Origin: Legionella israelensis
Lineage (GTDB): Bacteria > Pseudomonadota > Gammaproteobacteria > Legionellales > Legionellaceae
Reading direction: 5' to 3'
DNA: 64,000 nucleotides
Assembly (NCBI RefSeq): GCF_004571175.1
Contig: NZ_CP038273.1
Location: 1,488,001-1,552,000 of the forward strand
How positions within the stretch are numbered: the stretch's first letter is position 1; every line of letters begins with the position of its first letter. The position numbers were made by a program, and so were the translations under genes. This document shows positions 49,509 to 57,689 of the stretch, one piece after another. The notes under the pieces were generated by a model. That model worked only from the letters and a program-made list of their open reading frames with translations. It ran no database searches and was not told the DNA's origin.

Positions 49509-49955
49509 ATGAAAAAAATGTTAACCGTTCTTTTTTTAGTGATGATATCAACATCTCTTTTTGCCGAGCCAGTACTTAAAAAGTTAAAAGGAGAGAATAT
49601 TCCTTTTTCTTCTCTTAAAGGACAGTGGGTATTTATTAACTATTGGGCTAGCTGGTGTGAATCCTGTATCGGTGAAATTCCTGCATTGAATCAATTTGCC
49701 AAGGAAAATAAAAAACGAGCCACCGTTTTTGCTGTCAATTATGATGCTTTGCCAACCACTCAACAATTAAGTCTTGTCCGTCAATATAATATCCTTTACC
49801 CCAGTCTGCAAAATGATCCCGCCAAAGAGCTCAAGCTCGGAGATATCAGAGGCGTTCCGGTAACATTTGTCTTTGATCCACAAGGTAGACTCGTTGAAAC
49901 CTTATACGGACCACAGTCTGTGAACTCCTTGAACCGAATTCTGGCAAGTGATTAA
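49509..49955 (+). CDS. TlpA-like periplasmic thioredoxin-fold protein
   Basis: A signal peptide (MKKMLTVLFLVMISTSLFA) precedes a thioredoxin fold with the redox pair Cys50-Cys53 in YWASWCESC and the cis-Pro in IRGVPVTFVFD. 148 residues. It probably reduces disulfides in periplasmic targets such as cytochrome c apoproteins; the partner is not encoded here. Confidence 0.9.
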   Translation: MKKMLTVLFLVMISTSLFAEPVLKKLKGENIPFSSLKGQWVFINYWASWCESCIGEIPALNQFAKENKKRATVFAVNYDALPTTQQLSLVRQYNILYPSLQNDPAKELKLGDIRGVPVTFVFDPQGRLVETLYGPQSVNSLNRILASD

Positions 49956-50201
49956 GGCTATTAAAATTTTATTATGATGAGCAATCATCATTGGAATAGT
50001 GGTCTTCAATAGACTACAAATAGATTAAGCACATAAAAATTGGATAGGTATGCATCCGATACTACGGTTTTTTAATTGTGGCTGCAGCTATTCTTATTTT
50101 GTTTGGCATTGGTTTTGTTAATCTTATTAACCAGTTTATTTTACCTAAGATACGTTTTCTCTTCACAAGTTCAGGACTAAATTGTTACAGGTGGGCCTAT
50201 A

Positions 50202-50429
50202 TCACTCTCCAGCTTGAAGGCATTCGTTCTTGGCATTTTGCTCACAGATTTGAGTACAGTTAATGTCTTCTGAGGTTTGACACATCACATCAATGCATTG
50301 ATTTACCCTTTGCTGGACGCACATTTCCTGATCATGTTTTTGATCCTCTATTTCTGCCTCTGGAATATCAGCGGCTTGCGCGGGAAGAAACAACAACAAT
50401 AAAAACATGTTTAAGAATATTTTGTTCAT
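50202..50429 (-). CDS. Small secreted cysteine-rich protein
   Basis: 75 residues with a clean signal peptide (MNKIFLNMFLLLLFLPAQA) and six Cys in the mature 56 residues, spaced like a pair of helical hairpins (CVQQRVNQC, CTQICEQNAKNEC). An AAAGGATTG ribosome site precedes the start. No family recognised; probably a disulfide-stabilised periplasmic or secreted protein. Confidence 0.65.
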   Translation of the reverse strand: MNKIFLNMFLLLLFLPAQAADIPEAEIEDQKHDQEMCVQQRVNQCIDVMCQTSEDINCTQICEQNAKNECLQAGE

Positions 50430-50487
50430 GATAGATTCAATCCTTTGAAAGATTTAAAAAATGTAATTCTTGTATTTGCTTTATAAA

Positions 50488-51171
50488 TCACCAAGGTATT
50501 ATCCCGTCGCCATCGAATCGACGAAGTTTTTCAGCATGGCTGTCAGCAAAATGTTGTTCAGCCTGTTTCAGCATACCCTCCACACTGGTTTGTGTATCGA
50601 TCAAAGCCTCTTCGCCGCCCAGGTCCGTTTTCACCCAACCAGGATGAATCAGCATCACATGGATACCCATAGGTTCCACGTCAATAGCAAAACTGCGCAT
50701 GACACAATTAAGGGCTGCCTTACTGGTTCGATAAGCATAGGAGCGTCCTCTTTCATTATCAGAAATACTACCCATTCTGGAACTGACCACTAAAATGTTT
50801 TTATCCTCACTGGCTTGCAGGTTAGGCAGTAAAGCATCGCTTAATTTAACGGCGCCGAGGCAATTGACATTGAGAACATGGATAAAATTATCGCGATCAA
50901 TATTTCCTATGGTGACCCCTTTATCACCGCTGATACCGGCATTGTTAACCAATAAATCGATGGCTCTATGATTAAGTGCCTTTTTTAAGTCCGCAATATG
51001 CTGGTCATTGGTGACATCCAATTGAATCACTTCATCAGCAATCTGGTGCAGTTCCTTGGCTTTGGAAGGAGTACGACAAGTTCCAATCACATAATAACCT
51101 TTCGCTTTTAGCTGACGGGCAAATTCAAGGCCAATGCCTCTATTGGCCCCTGTGATAAGTGTGTTTTTCAT
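50488..51171 (-). CDS. Short-chain dehydrogenase/reductase
   Basis: Classical SDR with the dinucleotide motif ITGANRGIGLEFA, the structural NNAG in LLVNNAGISG and the catalytic YxxxK in YRTSKAALN, preceded by the Ser in VVSSRMGS. 227 residues, resembling the sniffer/C-factor-like branch (GANRGIG with VKTDLGG near the C-terminus). Substrate unknown. Confidence 0.9.
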   Translation of the reverse strand: MKNTLITGANRGIGLEFARQLKAKGYYVIGTCRTPSKAKELHQIADEVIQLDVTNDQHIADLKKALNHRAIDLLVNNAGISGDKGVTIGNIDRDNFIHVLNVNCLGAVKLSDALLPNLQASEDKNILVVSSRMGSISDNERGRSYAYRTSKAALNCVMRSFAIDVEPMGIHVMLIHPGWVKTDLGGEEALIDTQTSVEGMLKQAEQHFADSHAEKLRRFDGDGIIPW

Positions 51172-51474
51172 TTGAAATCCTTATAACGCAGAGTTGGTTT
51201 AGTATAGTTGAAATAATTAAGACGTGAATTTATTTATCAGCAACTACGCCGAAAGAACAGTATTCAATGTGAACAGCTCCTTTAAGAAAAGGATAGACTA
51301 CATACCGGCTCGATCAGAGTAAATTAATTAACCTAGTGATGCCGCATTCCCCCCTTCCGTATAATGGTTATGTTATGTTCCCGGGGCAGGATTAGCCATG
51401 AGATAAATATTTATTCAATCTCCTCCATATCGTTCTATAATATATCAATATGATTATTGTTTTTTTCATAAAAG
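51172..51474. other. Intergenic gap before the accessory region
   Basis: About 300 bases with no gene, repeat or RNA recognised. It marks the switch from conserved genes to orphan genes. Confidence 0.35.
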
Positions 51475-52365
51475 ATGAAAGAAATGTTATTTTGTATGGG
51501 GCATGGAGTGATTGAGCATATTAATCGTGAAAATCAAACCACCGCCCCCAAAACCTTTACTTTACCTCCAGGCATTACCTTGGTGTTTTACACTCAGGAA
51601 AGTTGGGGGACCTCGATCATGGACTACACTTACTTTTATAGTTTAAACATGACCCATCAAACCCTTCCTCTGGAAAAGCGTTTAAAAGAAATTAATAAAC
51701 ATTTACAAATCAAGACAGGCCATAATCCTTTTCGCTTTAATGTCACTGCAGAAAAAGCGTTTAAACCAATCATTACTCAACCCGGAGAAACGGTGTATAA
51801 TCATGTTTTGTTGCCTCTTACAGACGAAAATTTGAAAGACATGAAGCTCACTAAATTCAAGCAGCTTCCCAATGTTTTTCTACCTCAATCACAACGAATA
51901 TTCCTCTCTGAAATCATCAATGCAATCTATCGAGACAAACACCCGCAAAGAGATATTGAGCTTCATTGGTTATGCTGCCGTTCTGTAGGATTAACCTACA
52001 CAATGACTGAATCAGATAAAGAAAAAAAATGGGAAGACTTTAAACAGATTAAACATCGACTTAAATCAAGTATTCCTCTTTTTTCCATCAGCAAGCACGC
52101 TCAGGCCAGAGCAGAGCAATTAAAAAAACTGCTCAATTTATTGGATGAACTTGAAAAATACAGCGGAATGTCTCAGGAAGAACTAGAATTCAATCATGAC
52201 TTGGATGATGTGGTAAAACTCATTGCTCAAATTGAGTCTGTTGATACATCTCTAATAAGAAATGATGTAGAATCATTATTCATCTGGTGTGGGGAGTTTA
52301 AACACTATTTATTATCCGATATATCCAAGGACAATGACGATATCCATATCAGCCATGATCTGTAA
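51475..52365 (+). CDS. Orphan protein of unknown function, possible effector
   Basis: 296 residues, no signal peptide. It opens with MLFCMGHGVIEHI followed by LPPGITLVFYTQESW, and later has ELHWLCCRSVGL. A beta-strand ending in GHG and a later strand ending in a Cys recall caspase-like or Stv-type folds, but I cannot assign one. The C-terminal 90 residues are helical (AQARAEQLKKLLNLLDELEK). First of several orphan genes; the GHG and Cys may be catalytic, which is speculative. Confidence 0.55.
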   Translation: MKEMLFCMGHGVIEHINRENQTTAPKTFTLPPGITLVFYTQESWGTSIMDYTYFYSLNMTHQTLPLEKRLKEINKHLQIKTGHNPFRFNVTAEKAFKPIITQPGETVYNHVLLPLTDENLKDMKLTKFKQLPNVFLPQSQRIFLSEIINAIYRDKHPQRDIELHWLCCRSVGLTYTMTESDKEKKWEDFKQIKHRLKSSIPLFSISKHAQARAEQLKKLLNLLDELEKYSGMSQEELEFNHDLDDVVKLIAQIESVDTSLIRNDVESLFIWCGEFKHYLLSDISKDNDDIHISHDL

Positions 52366-52394
52366 TTTAAAACTCATCATTGAGAGGAGCGCAA

Positions 52395-53114
52395 ATGAAC
52401 AAGAAAGCGCTAATCATAGTTAGCCTGAACATCGATAGTGAAAAAGAAGCTGAGTTTAACGATTTTTATCACCATGTTTATATTCCCAAATTAATGGACC
52501 TCGTTCCTGAAATTGAATCAGCAAAACGTTATGAAGAGCATAACGTTGATGGTACTTTGAGATATTATAACAAGCAATTTCTTACCATCTACCAATGTGC
52601 CTCTGAAAATATGGCCAAACAAGCACTTCAGGCCATTCAAACACGTTCAGGCCGTGAGCAGGAAAAATCTGAATGGAACACATGGCAATCGAAATACTTA
52701 CATGGAATACAAGAAGCTTGCATTTATACACAACGATATGAACATCCCAGACGCACTTGGGATGGCATTTTTGGTGGTCGTCCATTTTTTATGGTCAGTG
52801 TCGAAGTCACGCCAGAAAAAAGCACATCCTTTAATGATTGGTATGAACAAATTTATTTGCCCAAAAATTTAGCGGATGTGCCTACTTGGGCTGCATGCCG
52901 TCGCTATTCAAGTTACGACAGGTCACCTGTTAGGGATTTTACCATTTATGAAGCCTGGGATTTAACCGGTTTGCAAGAAAGCCTGGAGTTAATGCGCAGC
53001 TATTCCAGATTGAAGGAAAACGCCTCATGGAAACAGTGGGATAGTGGTGAAAACCCTGCTATCACTTGGGAGGATGCTACAAGTTTTAAGCCTATTTTTA
53101 ATTATCCTTATTAA
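52395..53114 (+). CDS. Protein with two tandem dimeric alpha-beta barrel (EthD/ABM-like) domains
   Basis: Two copies of a ferredoxin-like unit of about 110 residues. Each starts with a beta-strand and an acidic helix: IIVSLNIDSEKEAEFNDFYH with IPKLMDLVPEIESAKRYE, then MVSVEVTPEKSTSFNDWYEQ with LPKNLADVPTWAACRRY. Such domains occur in monooxygenases, dehydratases and muconolactone-type enzymes that pair to form a barrel. The internal repeat would allow a barrel within one chain. The ATG at 52395 is used because GAGAGGAGCGC precedes it; a TTG at 52380 is in frame. Confidence 0.7.
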   Translation: MNKKALIIVSLNIDSEKEAEFNDFYHHVYIPKLMDLVPEIESAKRYEEHNVDGTLRYYNKQFLTIYQCASENMAKQALQAIQTRSGREQEKSEWNTWQSKYLHGIQEACIYTQRYEHPRRTWDGIFGGRPFFMVSVEVTPEKSTSFNDWYEQIYLPKNLADVPTWAACRRYSSYDRSPVRDFTIYEAWDLTGLQESLELMRSYSRLKENASWKQWDSGENPAITWEDATSFKPIFNYPY

Positions 53115-53232
53115 TTTTACTGTAAGCCTTTCTTGGCGCAAATTGTGCGGATAAATGGTTAATATTTATTTAAGCTTCCTGCTATATATTGTTTATTAAG
53201 TACATATTTAATTAAACATACCGGAAAAAATC

Positions 53233-54504
53233 ATGCGAATAGAACAATTAATGTATTTAATACAAAGGGAAGAGCAACAAAGAGCTCTTGGTGATCCCAA
53301 AATAAAAGCCAGTAAAAATGCAGTAAAATCCATCCTCTTTTATGGCCTTATGGACGAGGATATTGCAAATATTATTGTTCCAAAAATCGTGGATTGGGAG
53401 TTTAGCGGGGAATTTTCAAAAGAAAAACTAAAACAGTTCATCGAACAAAATCCTGAGATTAAAAGGCTTTCCGCCCCCATTCGCCACTCAGTTAATAAGA
53501 CACCGGAACAGCGAAGAATGGACAGTTTATCCCGGCTTTTATCTTTGGATAATAAATATACTCTATGTGTAGCAGTGACCTTTTATCAAGGAGAACTCAT
53601 TGCCTCATCAAATTCACCTAACCCGAAAGAAGCCATGACGGAATCTGAACTTGCGGATTGTCTTGCCAGAAAAATGGGATTAATTCAAAATTTCCTGTTA
53701 CAGCTGACTAAAGATATTCCCCTTGGAAGTCAACCCAACATCAAAGAAATACAATTTTCCTCTCGCGCTAAAATATTAGCCACCGACACCATATTAAAAA
53801 TCATTCATTCAGACAATGGTGGTGTCGGAGATGTTGTGCCAAGCAATAAACAATCTCGTCACAAACATCGCGGAAACAGTATTTCACATCTGGAAAATGC
53901 TTTACTTAAACTCGCCCAACATTGTTTGTTGGGTATTTATACCAATGGCGAGAAAGGATTTAATTTATCGGAACTGGATACCTTGTTAAATGCGGACACC
54001 ATGACGGTCATCACACCTAATACCGCGGTATTGCAGCGACAGCAATTGCATGCTGAGCAAGCCATATTGCACTATTTAAGAGAATATACTGATTTTAATG
54101 AGGAGTCATCCGAAGAAAAAATTAACATCGGCATTTCAAAGTTGTGCTGCCAGGCCTGTCATGAGGTTTTAAGCCGACAAAATGATAAAATCAGTCATCG
54201 CGGCTCACATGGCATGAATTTTCCCAGCGTATATGACATTGATACAGAAACGCTTTATGAAGGAACCGATACCATGTTGGGAGCCGATCTCTCTCCATCT
54301 GACAGTGAAAGTGAATGTGATTTTTTCAGCGATGAGGAATCCGATTTTGAAGATGATATCCCTCCCTTTGAGGAATTAGCCGCCGGAGAATCTGGACCCA
54401 CGGTGAAGGGAACAGCAAAATCAAGATTTTTTAAAACCTGCTCTATGGAAGCTAACGCAGGCTCTCCCATACCTGAGCATAAAAGCCTGGATATGAAAAT
54501 ATAA
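53233..54504 (+). CDS. Cytidine-deaminase-fold protein (OTT_1508-like), candidate effector or toxin
   Basis: A zinc-dependent deaminase signature lies in the last third: His273-Ala-Glu275 in QLHAEQAILHYL and a Cys pair Cys306-x-x-Cys309 in IGISKLCCQACHEVL. The I-G-x-S-K-x-C-C-x-x-C context matches what I recall of the OTT_1508-type deaminase branch found in intracellular bacteria and fungi. About 230 helical residues precede it, and a very acidic low-complexity tail follows (SDSESECDFFSDEESDFEDD). No signal peptide. The target (nucleotide, RNA or DNA) cannot be told. If secreted, it would be a host-acting effector. Confidence 0.62.
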   Translation: MRIEQLMYLIQREEQQRALGDPKIKASKNAVKSILFYGLMDEDIANIIVPKIVDWEFSGEFSKEKLKQFIEQNPEIKRLSAPIRHSVNKTPEQRRMDSLSRLLSLDNKYTLCVAVTFYQGELIASSNSPNPKEAMTESELADCLARKMGLIQNFLLQLTKDIPLGSQPNIKEIQFSSRAKILATDTILKIIHSDNGGVGDVVPSNKQSRHKHRGNSISHLENALLKLAQHCLLGIYTNGEKGFNLSELDTLLNADTMTVITPNTAVLQRQQLHAEQAILHYLREYTDFNEESSEEKINIGISKLCCQACHEVLSRQNDKISHRGSHGMNFPSVYDIDTETLYEGTDTMLGADLSPSDSESECDFFSDEESDFEDDIPPFEELAAGESGPTVKGTAKSRFFKTCSMEANAGSPIPEHKSLDMKI

Positions 54505-54644
54505 AATATCAGGAAGTTTTATTGAAACTCAACTATGGTGAGGCCCCTGATTCGTAAGTGCTCAGCCCTGCCCGAGAATCGGTCATATTTGGCCCTTTAT
54601 GCTACCGTCAGCATTTGAGCCATTATATTACTAACTCACTGTTA

Positions 54645-55163
54645 CTAAATTTGCGGCTGAGAAATCTCATGGGTCACTATTTGAAAAAAAGGTTTATCTT
54701 CAGTAGCTGCAGAGAGCTCTGGTAATAATTTACTTTGAATCAATTCTAATGCGTCATCTGGATCTGCTATTTCAAAGGTGTTAAATTGACAAATCAGTTT
54801 AAGATCCACTTCGGAGAAATCAAGATCTTTGATAATTTTTTTAGCGCTATCCAATGCTTTAAATGCTTCATTTATTGCTTTCAAAGCACTCTTCGGAGTG
54901 CCGGCTATATAACCAAGATAACAGTATAGATCGGCCATTAAAAGTAGGCCGGCCACTTTGTATTTTACATCTACTTCTTGCTGAATATTTGGGTTGAAGA
55001 TGTTTGAGACTTTCCTCAGTAAGTTTATTACCTCTTTCCTCTGTTCCACTTTTTCTTGTTGATGAACAGCCGGCAGTGCATCTTTAATAGATTGCAGCTT
55101 ATTTTTACAGTCCAGTAAAATTTTATGAGCGATGCCAACAGCACTAAATAATGTACGATTCAT
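54645..55163 (-). CDS. Small helical orphan protein
   Basis: About 172 residues, almost all helical by composition; no recognisable domain. It contains VEQRKEVINLLRKVSNIF and AINEAFKALDSAKKIIKDL helices. Two Met codons lie at the start; the second (55163) is used. Same strand as the P-loop gene upstream (190 bp away). No function is inferred. Confidence 0.5.
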   Translation of the reverse strand: MNRTLFSAVGIAHKILLDCKNKLQSIKDALPAVHQQEKVEQRKEVINLLRKVSNIFNPNIQQEVDVKYKVAGLLLMADLYCYLGYIAGTPKSALKAINEAFKALDSAKKIIKDLDFSEVDLKLICQFNTFEIADPDDALELIQSKLLPELSAATEDKPFFQIVTHEISQPQI

Positions 55164-55358
55164 AACCACTCTGGATAATCTATGGTAAGTATATGGGAAA
55201 TTATATCACGAATTGTCAAAAAATGATTAGCTTCTAATCTCAATGCTTAGCCAACACATCATAATCCTCGTGAAATGGGGTCTTCTGCGGTTAACTTTTT
55301 TCGTCAAAATGACAGCAAAAGACAGATGAATCTAATTTTGTCATAGCGGTATATTCAA

Positions 55359-56525
55359 TCACATCTTTAAATTTCTGTGAGCATAAGGACTATTTTCTTT
55401 TAAAGCCTCCCTGGCCTCTGAAGAAAAGCGCATTTCCGGCTCAGGATAAGCCTTTGCGTAGTCTGGTAAGCTCACCGCCCTATCTGTTTGATGCCAATCG
55501 TTATAAACACGCTGAGAAAAGGGTCTTGCCCCTTTTTCAAAATATCTTGCAGGTACCCAGTCATCGCCTTCAGGTTTAAGATATTGTAAATCATATATAC
55601 ATTCAATTAAGAGCTTGGGGCTATGATGTAAATTCATGTATTGTTTTTGGGCCTTATATGAACCTTTTCTTCCATTTTCAAAGTATTGAGGATTATATTT
55701 TTTGGATTCTTTCAATGAGGCTCTATTTAAATCATAATCCATCAAATCATAATATCCCTCGCTTTTCCATGAGCGAGAATCCCCCATATCCTTCACTGTT
55801 TTTCTCATACTCGGATAATGCTCTGATTTTATTCTGGTAAAAATTAAGGTCGAATCCTCTAACTCATTTAATCTTTTCATAGCACTTGATGTATTGAATG
55901 GGATCACCAGTTTAGAAAAAGTCTCTGGTATGATAATTCCTACTCCCGGAGTATCGATAGCGGCTTTTAGCAGGTGATTTTTTACCGGTGCAATAATGCC
56001 ATTGCTATAATCATAAAGATCCTTGACACCAGTATAGCCGCAGACATTAGATAACAATATCATCAATCGTCGCATTTGCGATACATCTCGACCAATACCG
56101 CCATCTATGGAAATAAAGACGTTCCCGCTATCATTATCGGGATCTTTTTCAAGCATATCACAAGCATATTCACTCAAAAATTGACTACTATAGGATTTCC
56201 CGCAACCAGAAGGTCCCGCAACATACATGATAGGCCGTTGCAATGTTTTGTTTCCCTCAACATGACTGATTGCCTCATTGACCACTACCAACAGGTATTC
56301 GGGGGAATTCACTTCTTCCTGCAGCGCATATTGATAAAGAGTTATGCCCTCATCTCCCAGCAAGTCTTTTAAGGAGATGGTCGCCGTCTCAGGATTTCCT
56401 CTCATACTTACATCTTTAATGGCTTTTATTTCGCCATTCTGAATGCGCGAGTAGATCAGATAAATTAACTGTCGTCTAAAATAAGTATCGGGAAGATCCT
56501 CAGGAGCATTGATTAGATTAATCAC
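55359..56525 (-). CDS. P-loop NTPase of unknown family
   Basis: 388 residues with a clear Walker A, Gly104 to Ser111 in YVAGPSGCGKSYSSQ, followed by VFISIDGGIGRDVSQMRR, where zeta-toxin-like kinases carry an acidic substrate site. Later segments (GVGIIIPETFSKL, DSTLIFTRIKSEHYP) could be strands of the same Rossmann-like sheet. No signal peptide. It is compatible with a small-molecule or protein kinase of the zeta/polynucleotide kinase type, but the match is weak. Flanked by orphan genes and broken remnants. Confidence 0.55.
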   Translation of the reverse strand: MINLINAPEDLPDTYFRRQLIYLIYSRIQNGEIKAIKDVSMRGNPETATISLKDLLGDEGITLYQYALQEEVNSPEYLLVVVNEAISHVEGNKTLQRPIMYVAGPSGCGKSYSSQFLSEYACDMLEKDPDNDSGNVFISIDGGIGRDVSQMRRLMILLSNVCGYTGVKDLYDYSNGIIAPVKNHLLKAAIDTPGVGIIIPETFSKLVIPFNTSSAMKRLNELEDSTLIFTRIKSEHYPSMRKTVKDMGDSRSWKSEGYYDLMDYDLNRASLKESKKYNPQYFENGRKGSYKAQKQYMNLHHSPKLLIECIYDLQYLKPEGDDWVPARYFEKGARPFSQRVYNDWHQTDRAVSLPDYAKAYPEPEMRFSSEAREALKENSPYAHRNLKM

Positions 56526-56562
56526 GCTAAAACCTTCATTGTTTCTGGCAAAATCAGTTTTT

Positions 56563-56796
56563 TTATATTTTATGAAATTCTGATAATGTTGGGCTTGAAA
56601 TCTCTCTATTCCCTATGAAACTGTCTAAAAACGAGTCTTTGCTTTCTTCCGGAATGTAGTTAATATTCTCTGCATGGTTTTCGCGGCCATACTCCCCTAG
56701 TTGGTTTAGAAAAATATATGGCATTTGCGAAGCCAGAAGATTGAGCTTATCTGAATGAAGGATGGGTCCTACATACATGGCATGGTCTATATTCAA
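56563..56796 (-). pseudogene. Short remnant of an orphan gene
   Basis: 77 codons (YVGPILHSDKLNLLASQ, QLGEYGRENHAENINYIPEE), with a TTG or internal ATG start and no ribosome site. It has the composition of real protein but no N-terminal context, so it is probably the C-terminal end of a decayed gene. It lies between the P-loop gene and the MITE at 56861. Confidence 0.4.
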
Positions 56797-56856
56797 TCTA
56801 TATATCTAAATATAGACCATATAGATTCGACATATAGTAACCGCTTTCTGAATGCC

Positions 56857-57023
56857 CTAGGCTCTGCGCACTTATCTTTTGTCGTAGCGAAAATTTGGAT
56901 GGTTTAGCTCAAATTTCAGCTTGAATGAGACGAATAGCCGGTTCTATTTAAACGAACTCAAGTTGAAATTTGAGAAAAGCAGCCTAATTTGCAGCCAGTA
57001 AAAGATAAGTGCAAAGAACCTAG
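56857..57023. mobile_element. 159-bp palindromic element flanked by CTAG
   Basis: Element 56861-57019 is bounded by CTAG on both sides (56857-56860, 57020-57023). Its outer arms, GGCTCTGCGCACTTATCTTT and GGTTCTTTGCACTTATCTTT (read inward), match at 17 of 20 positions. An inner pair, CTCAAATTTCAGCTTGA and CTCAAATTTCAACTTGA, matches at 16 of 17. No coding capacity. The CTAG duplication suggests a MITE moved by an IS that targets CTAG. Confidence 0.75.
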
Positions 57024-57029
57024 AGAGCG

Positions 57030-57504
57030 CTAAATATTTGGACTCGTATAACGGGATACAAAGTCAGCTTCGCTTTCCTCTCGGTGACTTTTGGTTTGTT
57101 CATATCGTGCCTTAAAAAAGTTAAACGTCTCCTTTGCTAAGCGGTTTTTTCCTAATAGTTTGAGTGGCGCGGCTGATTCTGCTCCAATTTTTTCTACTTT
57201 ATGTAGCGTGTTAACCCAACTTACTTCCTCACCTTGTTTGTCTTTCGCACGCGCATTTGAAATAAGGTCAAGGATACGCTCAATGCCCTCTGGAAGACCG
57301 GTGAACTCATATCGCTCTTCATTATCAGAGCCAATAACAATCGTTTTTCCCCCTTTAGGATTCAAGTTTGGATTCCAATTCGTATTGACAAAAGTTTGAT
57401 ATAAGCCTTGCAAAACTCGATGTGCCTGTTCTTCTATGCCTTGGTGGCATGGTTCTTGACCTTCTGCGCCAGACACCAGTTCGGAGAGATGGTTTAACTG
57501 ATAA
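57030..57504 (-). pseudogene. 3' part of the orphan gene split by the nested IS
   Basis: About 156 codons from ..TAT CAG TTA AAC in frame to the stop at 57030. When one copy of TGATAA is removed with the IS, this frame continues directly from codon 383 of the fragment at 59993-61143, giving one gene of about 539 codons. The apparent start here (GTG/ATG within the IS end, 57518-57507) is created by the insertion. No domain recognised. Confidence 0.8.
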
Positions 57505-57526
57505 CTCATGTTACGCACAATCGACT

Positions 57527-57689
57527 TTAACGAGCCATATTTTTTAACTCCTGCATAGCAATTTGGTTAGCCCTGAGTATTAATTTGTACTTGATGGCAA
57601 AGTGATTCAATTTTGTCTTTATTTTCATCATTTCCAGTTTGCAGTATGCAATGATTGCGGCAAAGATATGGTTGGATTGTGTTTTAACC
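57527..57689 (-). pseudogene. 3' end of the outer IS transposase gene, cut off by ISAs1
   Basis: Reading from the ISAs1 junction, the frame gives VKTQSNHIFAAIIAYCKLE and runs to a TAA at 57527-57529. Rejoined with the part at 59027-59913 (one copy of GTACGGGTT kept), the gene is exactly 1,050 bases, a 349-residue transposase with the usual PTRT-V-x-TQSNH end. Confidence 0.85.

Noticed and set aside
50078..50263. Small + strand frame with a hydrophobic N-terminus
   Set aside because: It overlaps the well-supported secreted Cys-rich gene on the other strand, starts with GTG without a ribosome site and has no supportive composition after residue 25.
53190..53216. PmrA-like site before the deaminase-like gene
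   Set aside because: The two TTAA half-sites are 12 bp apart, not 11, in AT-rich DNA.
57030..57518. Independent 162-residue gene starting with GTG at 57518
   Set aside because: The first six codons come from the inserted IS end; the rest continues the frame of the gene at 59993-61143.
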